20,892 nt of DNA from positions 1 to 20,892 of the forward strand of contig URNZ01000032.1 in assembly GCA_900549405.1 (NCBI GenBank), written 5' to 3'. A program made the translations under genes and the position numbers. This DNA comes from an uncultured Eubacteriales bacterium (lineage in GTDB: Bacteria; Bacillota; Clostridia; Oscillospirales; Oscillospiraceae). Under the pieces are notes generated by a model. The model did not search any database. It was not told where the DNA came from and was given only the letters and a program-made list of their open reading frames with translations. Positions 8,869 to 15,289 of this stretch are shown piece by piece; the first letter of the stretch is position 1, and every line of letters begins with the position of its first letter.

Positions 8869-9815
8869 TAATCGAACAGTCTGAGCATATCATCTGCGAG
8901 GTGGGCAAGGCCTTTATGGGCAAGGACGACATCGTCCGAAAGGTGCTGATGACCATCTATGCCGGGGGCCACATCCTGCTGGAGGACTGCCCCGGCGTGG
9001 GCAAGACCACCCTGGCCCTGGCCTTTTCCAAGGTGCTGGGTCTGCGCTTCAAGCGTATCCAGTTCACCACCGACACCCTGCCCTCTGACATCACCGGCTT
9101 CACCGTGTTCAACCAGCAGACCGGGGAATTTGAGTATCGGGAGGGCGCGGCCAACTGCCAGCTGCTGCTGGCCGACGAGATCAACCGCACCTCCCCCAAG
9201 ACCCAGTCCGCCCTGCTGGAGGTGATGGAGGAGCGCAGCGTCACCGTGGACGGCCAGACCCACCAGCTGGATGCCCCTTTCCTGTGCATCGCCACCCAGA
9301 ACCCCGCGGGCGCGGCGGGCACCCAGCCCCTGCCCGACTCTCAGCTGGACCGTTTCATGGTCCGCCTGTCCATCGGCTATCCCTCTCGCGAGGATCAAAT
9401 TCACATCGTCCAGGCCCAGCGGCTCCAGAACCCCCTGGATGACCTGTCCCCTGTGACCGATGCCACCAGCCTCATCGAGGTGCAGCAGTATCTGGGCACC
9501 GTCCATGCCAGTGACAGCGTGCTGGGCTATGCGGTGGACCTGTGCCAGGCTACCCGGGAGCTGCCCCTGGTGGAGCTGGGTGTCAGCCCCCGGGGCGTGG
9601 GCGCTCTGGTGCGCATGTCCCGGGCCCACGCCCTGCTGGAGCAGCGGGACTATGTGGTGCCCGAGGACGTGCAGGCCGTATTCAGCGACGTGTGCGCCCA
9701 CCGTCTGGTGCTGCGGCCCCAGGCCCGGGTGGAGGGCGTGACCAGCCAGGACCTGCTGACCGAGGTGCTGCGCCAGGTCCCGCCCCCCGCCGCCCCGAGG
9801 TGGCCCCATGCTTAA
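8865..9815 (+). CDS. MoxR-family AAA+ ATPase
   Basis: A 316-residue MoxR ATPase. These cytoplasmic AAA+ proteins act as chaperones for metal insertion or complex maturation and are usually encoded beside DUF58 and von Willebrand or transglutaminase proteins. Visible motifs: Walker A EDCPGVGKTT (about 40-49, Lys47), Walker B LLLADEIN (Asp104, Glu105), sensor 1 ATQNP (Asn146), and a lid region with SPRG (sensor 2). The start ATG overlaps the stop of the surface-protein gene (ATGA). The stop overlaps the start of the DUF58 gene by 8 bases. This tight coupling suggests the four products are made in fixed ratio and serve one process, probably in the envelope. Confidence 0.93.
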   Translation: MIIEQSEHIICEVGKAFMGKDDIVRKVLMTIYAGGHILLEDCPGVGKTTLALAFSKVLGLRFKRIQFTTDTLPSDITGFTVFNQQTGEFEYREGAANCQLLLADEINRTSPKTQSALLEVMEERSVTVDGQTHQLDAPFLCIATQNPAGAAGTQPLPDSQLDRFMVRLSIGYPSREDQIHIVQAQRLQNPLDDLSPVTDATSLIEVQQYLGTVHASDSVLGYAVDLCQATRELPLVELGVSPRGVGALVRMSRAHALLEQRDYVVPEDVQAVFSDVCAHRLVLRPQARVEGVTSQDLLTEVLRQVPPPAAPRWPHA

Positions 9816-10977
9816 ACGCCGGGCGCTCTATGCCGCCGTTATTATCATGGCGGCTGGGCTGGCCTTCTGGTCGGGCAGTCCGTTTCTGGCGGCCATGACG
9901 GCGCTGCTGGTCCTGCTGCCCCTGCTGCTGTTCTGGCTGCTGCGCCGGGACATGGGCGCGGTGACAATGTCCCTCCAGGTGCCCGCCAGCTGCCCGGTGG
10001 GCAAGCCCTGCCCCATCACCGTGTACATCACCTGCCCCCGGCGGCCCTGGGTCATGGGTCTTATCACCCTGCGCATCCGCTGGCACAACGGCATGTTCGA
10101 CGACGTGGTGGAGCAGGAGCGGCGGCTGTACCTGTCCGACGGCGTCATTCAGTTCCAGGTATCCATCACCTCTGACCTGTGCGGCGCGGCAGAAGTCTCC
10201 TGCCTGTCCGCCGTGGGCACCGACATTCTGGGCCTGTGCGCCGGGAGCATCCCCTGTCCCAAGCCCTCCTCTGTCATCGTGGTGCCCACCCCTCTGTCCC
10301 TGCGCCTGGTCCCGGCTGAAAACCGCCTGGGCCGCATGGACAACGAGCTGGAGTTCTTCAACCGCCGGGGGCCGGAGTTCTCCGAGATCTTCGATCTGCA
10401 CCCCTATGCCCCCGGGGACGACGTGCGCTCCATCCACTGGAAGCTGTCTGGCAAGCTGAACGAGCTCATCGTCCGCCAGGGCAGCGAGCCCGCCCACAAC
10501 TACACCGCCGTCATCTTAGACGCCGGTCTGGCCCAGGACGAGCAGACCGTCCCGCCCCAGCTGGTGGTGGGGGCGGTGCGGCTGGCCGCCGCCGTCAGCA
10601 GCCGTCTGGCCCGGGACGGGGTGCCCCACCAAAACGTCTTTTCCGCCCGGGGCGGCCTGTGGTCCCACGACGTGCGCAGCCAGGAGGAGAGCGCCGACAC
10701 GGTGCTGCAATGGATGTCCTTCACCCTGCCCCAGCAGACGGGCACCGGTGTCCGCCGCTTTTTGGCTGCCAACGCCCAGCGGGAGTTTGCCCGGATCATC
10801 TATATCACCGCCGGCCCCCTGGTACCCGAGGTGGACTCCCTGGCCGCCCGGCGAAGCGTCACCGCCCTGTGTGTGTCCAACTGCGACCGGCCGCGGCTGA
10901 CCCGGCGGGCCGACTGCTATATGATGGAGCTGCCCCTGGCCGCTCTGGAGGACGGCAAGCTGCAGCTGCCCGTGTAA
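9808..10977 (+). CDS. DUF58 domain-containing membrane protein
   Basis: A 389-residue protein with two N-terminal hydrophobic segments (about 5-22 and 26-45) followed by a charged LLRRD boundary. It then has a beta-rich region and the DUF58 signature YAPGDDVRSIHWKLSGK at about 199-215, which precedes a von Willebrand A-like fold (TAVILDAG). DUF58 proteins almost always pair with MoxR ATPases, as here, and are thought to be their membrane partner or target. The gene overlaps moxR by 8 bases. It is followed after 45 bases by the transglutaminase-like gene, the usual third member of this conserved trio. The biochemical activity of DUF58 is not established. Confidence 0.92.
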   Translation: MLKRRALYAAVIIMAAGLAFWSGSPFLAAMTALLVLLPLLLFWLLRRDMGAVTMSLQVPASCPVGKPCPITVYITCPRRPWVMGLITLRIRWHNGMFDDVVEQERRLYLSDGVIQFQVSITSDLCGAAEVSCLSAVGTDILGLCAGSIPCPKPSSVIVVPTPLSLRLVPAENRLGRMDNELEFFNRRGPEFSEIFDLHPYAPGDDVRSIHWKLSGKLNELIVRQGSEPAHNYTAVILDAGLAQDEQTVPPQLVVGAVRLAAAVSSRLARDGVPHQNVFSARGGLWSHDVRSQEESADTVLQWMSFTLPQQTGTGVRRFLAANAQREFARIIYITAGPLVPEVDSLAARRSVTALCVSNCDRPRLTRRADCYMMELPLAALEDGKLQLPV

Positions 10978-11022
10978 CGGCCCGTATCCTATCAGCCTAT
11001 CAGAAAGGAGGCGCATCCCGCC

Positions 11023-13293
11023 ATGCCGCGGAACCCGTTCCCCGTCCGAAAGACCGTGTACCTGTCGCTGACCTGCCTGTGCTTTCTCCTGGGGCTGTGC
11101 CGTGCCCTGCTGGTCCTGGTCCAGCGGGATGGGGCTATGCCCTTTTTGTTCTGTCTCATCGTATCTTCTTTGGCGCTGGGCAGCTGCGCTCTACTGGGGT
11201 GGAAGGCCCCCAAACCCGTGCCCAGCTGGACCGTTCCGGCGGTGCTGGCGGCGCTTATCACCCTGCTGCTGAACCAACCGCTGCTCCACGGCGGGGCCGG
11301 CTTTGCGAACTACTGCATCAGCTGGTGGAACCTGGCCTATGACGATGCCCTGCCCCGGCTGTCCTTGTCCGCCGACCGGACGGATCTAAACCTGTTTCTG
11401 CTGTGGCTGCTGCTGATTCTGGCTGTGCTGGTGTGGCACACCGCCGCCGATGGCGGCGTGGTCCGGGCCGTTGCCGTCACTTTTGTCTGCGCCCTGGTCA
11501 CCATCGGCCTCAAGCGCTTCGACCCCCTGGCCTTCGCCCTGCTGTGCAGCGGCGTGTCCGGCCTGTGGCTCTATCGCCTGTCTGGCAATGACTGCCGGGC
11601 ACAGCTGGACTGGCTGGTCCGTTTCACGGCGGTCACCGTGGCCCTGGCCCTGGTCCTGTCCGGCGGGACCCTCCAGTGGATAGATGCCGCCCGGGCCAAC
11701 ACTGTCCAGGCCGTCCACACCCTGCGCTATGGCTCCGACAGTCTGCCCGAAGGCGACCTGCGCCACGCCGAGAAGATGCAGACCGGCACGGACACCGTGC
11801 TGACTGTCCGCACCCAGCAGCAGAAGAGCGTCTATCTCCGGGGCTATGTGGGGGGCCGGTATGAGGACGGGGTCTGGAAGCCACTGGCCCGCTCGGCTTA
11901 CGCCGGGGAGTACACCGGCCTGTTCTCCTGGCTGGAGGGGCAGAACCTGCAGCCCGTCAGCCAATACGGCGCGTTCCTCGCCGCCGGGCAGGAGACCGAA
12001 CCTGCGGAGAACATCATCTCTGTGGAGAATGTCTCCGCTGACCGCTCCCGGCTCTGTCTGCCCTACTCTCTGCTCTCTCTTACCGATCAGTCCCTCACCG
12101 GCCAGAAAGACGGCGCGATACGCGCTCCCGGCATTCTGGGGCTGCGCTCTTACCGGTTCTCCGAACGCTCCGGCTCCCTGCCCGGGGAGCTGCTCCAGCA
12201 GCCCGACTGGCTTACCAGGCCCCAGACCCAGGCCGAGCAGGACTATCTCCAGACGGAGTCGGTCTACCGGGCCTTTGTCTATGACACCTATCTGGACGTA
12301 GACCCCGGCCTGTCCGACCTGATCGCCCAGGTATTTGACCCCAATGGGGACGCCCCGGAGGGGCTGTACGCCGCCACCCAGCGCATCCGCACCGCCCTGA
12401 AGAACCAGACCGTCTATCACGCCCACCCCGCCTCCGTGCCCGAGAACGCGGAGCCCATCCGGTGGTTCCTCACCCAGGGGGAGGGCAACAGCGCCCTGTT
12501 CTCCGCCACCGCCGTGCTGGCCTATCGCAGCTTTGGCATCCCCGCCCGGTACGCCGAGGGCTATCTGCTGCCCCAGTCCCGCACCGCAGCAGGGGAACTG
12601 GTCCCCCTGTCCGGGGAGGACGCCCACGCCTGGGTAGAGATCTATCTGGACGGCATGGGCTGGGTGCCCGTGGACGTGACCCCCGGCTTCTATCTGGACG
12701 CCTATATGCTCCGCCAGCTGGCCGAGCACCCCCAGCAGGTGCAGCGCACCGTCTCCCTGTCTGACGACGACGCGTCTATCCAGTCCCAGCCCCAGCGGCC
12801 CTCCTCCCCGCCCAAGCAGGACACGGAACAGGCCCCCTCTCCCCTGCCCCAGTTGCTGCTGGGCGGCGGGCTGGCCCTGCTCATCCTCGTTCTGGCCCTT
12901 CTCTTCCTGCTGGAGGCCCTGTGCTGGCTGGCCCTGCTGCGCCGCCTGCGGGCCTATCAGCGGGTGAAGAGCGCCGCCCGGGGCCTGTGGCTGTGCCAGT
13001 GGATCGCCCGGATGCTCCAGATCGTCGACCCGGGCCTGCGCCTGGGCTGGGAGACTCAGGCCGCCGAAGACCGTCTGCGTTCCCGCCTGCCCATCCTGCG
13101 CCCGGGGGAGTATGCCCGTGTGGCCGCCCTGATGGAAAAGTGCATCTACAGCCAGCAGCCCCTGCCCGCCTATGAGGTACGCACTATGCTCTATTTCGCG
13201 GAAAAACTGTGGACCCGGCCCACGGGTCTCTCTCCCGCCAAGCTGGCCCGCATCCGTCTCACCGCATTGGCGCCGCTGCCAGCGAAAACTTAA
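11023..13293 (+). CDS. TgpA-like multi-pass membrane protein with degenerate transglutaminase domain
   Basis: A 756-residue protein with about seven N-terminal transmembrane helices (roughly 8-220), an extracytoplasmic region with a transglutaminase-like core (about 470-560), one more membrane helix (about 612-640), and a cytoplasmic tail resembling DUF4129. The core aligns well with the family: GNSALFSATAVLAYRSFGIP, then DAHAWVEIYLDGMGWVPVDVTP, with His535 and Asp551 of the catalytic triad present. The position of the catalytic cysteine (family pattern GYCxxFA) is Ser490 (AGC at 12490-12492). The protein is therefore probably not a classical thiol transglutaminase or protease. AAAGGAGG (11004-11011) precedes the ATG. 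It closes the cluster and is followed by palindrome copy 1, a likely terminator. Confidence 0.88.
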   Translation: MPRNPFPVRKTVYLSLTCLCFLLGLCRALLVLVQRDGAMPFLFCLIVSSLALGSCALLGWKAPKPVPSWTVPAVLAALITLLLNQPLLHGGAGFANYCISWWNLAYDDALPRLSLSADRTDLNLFLLWLLLILAVLVWHTAADGGVVRAVAVTFVCALVTIGLKRFDPLAFALLCSGVSGLWLYRLSGNDCRAQLDWLVRFTAVTVALALVLSGGTLQWIDAARANTVQAVHTLRYGSDSLPEGDLRHAEKMQTGTDTVLTVRTQQQKSVYLRGYVGGRYEDGVWKPLARSAYAGEYTGLFSWLEGQNLQPVSQYGAFLAAGQETEPAENIISVENVSADRSRLCLPYSLLSLTDQSLTGQKDGAIRAPGILGLRSYRFSERSGSLPGELLQQPDWLTRPQTQAEQDYLQTESVYRAFVYDTYLDVDPGLSDLIAQVFDPNGDAPEGLYAATQRIRTALKNQTVYHAHPASVPENAEPIRWFLTQGEGNSALFSATAVLAYRSFGIPARYAEGYLLPQSRTAAGELVPLSGEDAHAWVEIYLDGMGWVPVDVTPGFYLDAYMLRQLAEHPQQVQRTVSLSDDDASIQSQPQRPSSPPKQDTEQAPSPLPQLLLGGGLALLILVLALLFLLEALCWLALLRRLRAYQRVKSAARGLWLCQWIARMLQIVDPGLRLGWETQAAEDRLRSRLPILRPGEYARVAALMEKCIYSQQPLPAYEVRTMLYFAEKLWTRPTGLSPAKLARIRLTALAPLPAKT

Positions 13294-13309
13294 ACACCCA
13301 AAAAGAAAT

Positions 13310-13342
13310 CACGGGGACGGTTCTCTAAGAACCGTCCCCGTG
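13310..13342. repeat. Palindromic repeat copy 1 / bidirectional terminator
   Basis: CACGGGGACGGTTCT (13310-13324) pairs perfectly with 13328-13342 around a three-base loop. It lies between the convergent ends of the transglutaminase-like gene (+) and the toxin gene (-), where a shared terminator is expected. Its left half, GGGGACGGTTCTCTAA, recurs at about 14037 and 15212. Confidence 0.85.
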
Positions 13343-13343
13343 G

Positions 13344-13649
13344 TTATTTAAACAAAATGCGGATGTAGTCCTGACGGCCGTTGATAATGCGGCCAACAGA
13401 AACAACTTCCGTTTCAATGTGGTAAAGGGCGATATAGCTTTCGACCACCAGCATACGCAAGTCAGTTTCATAACCAGTCTTTGCCTGAATAGATACACCC
13501 ATTTCAGGAAATTGCTTGAGCTGGGCGCAGCCGTCAAGGATGGCCTTTGTGATCCGGTTTGCAGCGGTGGGATTATGAAGCTCACTTTTGATATACCGTT
13601 TTATTTCCTGCAAATCGCATAATGCTTCCGGCGTATATCTCAGCTTCAT
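13344..13649 (-). CDS. RelE/ParE-family type II toxin
   Basis: A 101-residue protein with the RelE/ParE fold pattern: MKLRYTPEALCDLQEIKRYI at the N-terminus, a central helix (ITKAILDGCAQLKQFPEMG), and the C-terminal strand pattern LYHIETEVVSVGRIINGRQDY. RelE-type members cleave mRNA on the ribosome and ParE-type members poison gyrase; the sequence does not decide which applies here. The start codon overlaps the antitoxin stop (ATGA), the usual antitoxin-first arrangement. A longer frame upstream of ATG 13649 overlaps the antitoxin and is not used. The gene is less GC-rich than its neighbours, which suggests acquisition by transfer. Confidence 0.88.
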   Translation of the reverse strand: MKLRYTPEALCDLQEIKRYIKSELHNPTAANRITKAILDGCAQLKQFPEMGVSIQAKTGYETDLRMLVVESYIALYHIETEVVSVGRIINGRQDYIRILFK

Positions 13650-13963
13650 TCGGCCACTCCAAGGGCGCGGTAAGCATCTTCTTCGGATACCCAACCGTCC
13701 TTTTCCGCAGATGCCCAGCCTTTTTCCGCTTCATCCAACAGGCGGCGCATGGCTTTCGCCTTCATATATTCCGCGTTTTCAGGCGAGGCCAGAAACGGCA
13801 GTCCCTCCATGTTTAGGGACTGCTGAATGAAGATATTGACGGCATCGGTAAAGGAAAGGCCCTGACGGGCGTAGACGTCCTCCACACGCTGCTTGACTTC
13901 GGGATTGATCCGCATTTGAAAGGTTGTCGTTTTGGGTGCAGATGTGACATTGATCGTGTTCAT
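13646..13963 (-). CDS. RelB/DinJ-family antitoxin
   Basis: A 105-residue protein. The N-terminal part (TTTFQMRINPEVKQRVEDVY, then GLSFTDAVNIFIQQSL) is a ribbon-helix-helix DNA-binding domain of the RelB/DinJ type. The charged C-terminal part should wrap around and neutralise the toxin encoded immediately downstream with a 4-base overlap. The chosen start, ATG 13963, has GAGGTGA 5 bases upstream; an earlier in-frame ATG at 13993 falls in the promoter. By analogy with the family, it should repress its own promoter by binding the palindrome at 13973-13983. Confidence 0.87.
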   Translation of the reverse strand: MNTINVTSAPKTTTFQMRINPEVKQRVEDVYARQGLSFTDAVNIFIQQSLNMEGLPFLASPENAEYMKAKAMRRLLDEAEKGWASAEKDGWVSEEDAYRALGVAE

Positions 13964-13972
13964 AGCATTCAC

Positions 13973-13983
13973 CTCAACTTGAG
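13973..13983. promoter_or_regulatory. Candidate operator of the toxin-antitoxin operon
   Basis: CTCAACTTGAG is a perfect 5-1-5 palindrome touching the -10 element of the toxin-antitoxin promoter. This size and position suit a ribbon-helix-helix antitoxin dimer. Binding is inferred. Confidence 0.5.
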
Positions 13984-14009
13984 TATATACCAAAAAGCAA
14001 AAATGTCAA
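13982..14009 (-). promoter_or_regulatory. Promoter of the toxin-antitoxin operon
   Basis: On the minus strand, TTGACA (14009-14004) and TATACT (13987-13982) are separated by 16 bases. They lie about 20-45 bases upstream of the antitoxin ATG. The match to sigma-A consensus is strong, as expected for a self-repressed toxin-antitoxin operon. Confidence 0.75.
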
Positions 14010-14032
14010 CACAATGTAATTACAATTATAAT

Positions 14033-14072
14033 CAGGGGGGACGGTTCTCTAATCACAGGAACCGTCCCCCTG
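14033..14072. repeat. Palindromic repeat copy 2 / terminator
   Basis: GGGGGACGGTTC (14036-14047) pairs with 14059-14070 around an 11-base loop; one extra G interrupts the outer stem. It lies between the 3' end of the Abi gene and the toxin-antitoxin promoter, so it can end Abi transcription before the next operon. The same core is found in copies 1 and 3, in the same orientation. Confidence 0.82.
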
Positions 14073-14080
14073 GTTATGGC

Positions 14081-15064
14081 TCAAATTGTCTGAATATCTT
14101 CCCAGTTCGCGGGAAGTCCCATTGCATCTGTTACTGCGGTGATATTGATGGTAGTCAGCGCCTTATTTAATATATCTAACTGCTTTTTAAGCGCGCGAAC
14201 AAAGGTATTGAAGGACGATTTGGAAAGCATGATCTTGAAAATAATGACGATGGCAAATAAATCGTTTTTGCCGCAAACAGGATTATTATCCGTTCCGACT
14301 GGAATTCCCATCTTGGTATGGATCGGCATTGTGCGAATGCTGTTGGGCTTCATGCTGCGGCGCAATGCTTTTAAGTTGTAAAGGCGCTCATCATGGGCTC
14401 AGGCATTTCTGAAGATCGTCAATACCTGCAAGAAACTGTTCATTTCGTCGGGCTTTAACATAAAGTGACGACCAATGTCATTCTGATCTCTTTGCGATAA
14501 ATAGGAATAGAATTTGCTGATGGAACCAAGCGTTAAAGCATTCACCAAGACCCACAGCGGCACATAGCCATACTCCAGCATATAGTGAGAGATAATCGGA
14601 TTATTTTTATCCAGCTGCCGTGCTATTTCATGCTGCAATTTAGAGATCAGATCGGAACCGTCACCAATTTTCTGCGCCGATGTTTTGCGTTCCCACCGTT
14701 TTACGCTGGTATCGAAATTAGATACTTTAAGGTAGTTGTCATGACCGTATTTCCCCGAAAAATCGTGAGCTAATACGCTTTTTACATTGTTCTCGATTTC
14801 GAGTATGTAACGGATAAAAATATTTCTAAGCTCTCGATCAAATAAATAGAGTGCATGGACTTCCTCAAACCTGGTTCCGGGCAGATAGGCTTCATCCGGC
14901 CCAGTATAGCTTCTGTCCAGAAAAAGGCCTTTGTATCCATTGATCAAATTATAGTAATTTTCCATTTCAATGATTCTCTTGGCCCGGCTGCCATTAGAAA
15001 TCACCATACCTCTTGTGCGTAGCTGACGGAGCTGCTTATTTGTGGTCGAAAAAATCTTGTCCAT
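14081..15064 (-). pseudogene. Abi_2 (AbiD/AbiF-like) gene with in-frame TGA in its HEPN motif
   Basis: From ATG 15064 (GGAGG at 15071-15075) the frame encodes 221 residues typical of the Abi_2 family, linked to abortive phage infection: ENYYNLINGYKGLFL, then LYLFDRELRNIFIRYILEIE, YVPLWVLVNALTLGSISKFY and FLQVLTIFRNA. TGA follows at 14401-14399. The same frame then continues without another stop for 105 codons, beginning AHDERLYNLKALRR. Across the TGA the sequence reads RNA-stop-AHDER, where the family has RNxCAHxxR, the HEPN RNase-like motif. A single Cys codon (TGC or TGT) has thus become TGA. The simplest reading is a recent nonsense mutation; read-through or selenocysteine is a remote alternative. 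Other genes here use TGA as stop. Re-joined length is 327 residues, normal for the family. The gene is AT-richer than its neighbours. Confidence 0.85.
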
Positions 15065-15079
15065 GCGCTTCCTCCGTAT

Positions 15080-15110
15080 AAAAAAACCCCGGGCCCGTAG
15101 GACACCGGAG
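15080..15110 (-). terminator. Intrinsic terminator inside the Abi leader (possible attenuator)
   Basis: Read on the minus strand, CTCCGG (15110-15105) pairs with CCGGGG (15092-15087, one G-U pair), with an inner UCC/GGG stem. Seven T residues (15086-15080) follow. It lies only 15 bases before the Abi start codon and downstream of a strong promoter on the same strand, so it would stop transcription entering the gene. Confidence 0.6.
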
Positions 15111-15130
15111 TAAGATCAACAATATTATAC

Positions 15131-15144
15131 ACAGGTGACCCTGT
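15131..15144. promoter_or_regulatory. Inverted repeat ACAGG-TGAC-CCTGT in the Abi leader
   Basis: A perfect 5-4-5 inverted repeat about 13 bases downstream of the -10. It could be an operator, or an RNA hairpin whose CACC can pair with GGTG of the terminator's 5' arm. Its role is inferred. Confidence 0.4.
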
Positions 15145-15156
15145 ACTTATGTTCTA

Positions 15157-15185
15157 ATTATAGCGGTATAGTGCCCTGAAGTCAA
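15157..15185 (-). promoter_or_regulatory. Promoter of the Abi gene
   Basis: On the minus strand, TTGACT (15185-15180) and a perfect TATAAT (15162-15157) are separated by 17 bases. The predicted leader is about 85 bases and contains the inverted repeat at 15131 and the terminator at 15080-15110. Confidence 0.75.
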
Positions 15186-15205
15186 TAGTTTTTTGCTTGG
15201 TCGTA

Positions 15206-15252
15206 AAATCAGGGGGACGGTTCTCTAATCAAAAGAACCGTCCCCCTGATTT
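15206..15252. repeat. Palindromic repeat copy 3 / bidirectional terminator
   Basis: A perfect 19-bp stem (15206-15224 with 15234-15252) and nine-base loop, with the core GGGGGACGGTTCTCTAATCA. It lies 38 bases after the stop codon of the second hybrid kinase and upstream of the Abi promoter, and is flanked by A and T residues. It fits a terminator, and also the family of dispersed palindromes seen at 13310 and 14033. Confidence 0.88.
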
Positions 15253-15289
15253 GTTTTGTTTAGGGCACTTTCACTTCGCGCTCAAAAGA

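Noticed and set aside
11386..12729. Minus-strand open frame opposite the transglutaminase-like gene
   Set aside because: Composition is that of an antisense shadow; the plus strand has clear membrane helices and core motifs.
14081..14365. Separate small gene downstream of the Abi gene
   Set aside because: It is in the same frame as the Abi gene and continues its family homology after a single TGA, so it is the C-terminal part of the broken gene.
13310..15252. CRISPR array from the three similar repeats
   Set aside because: Spacing is about 700 and 1200 bases with genes between, and there are only three imperfect copies; these are dispersed palindromes.
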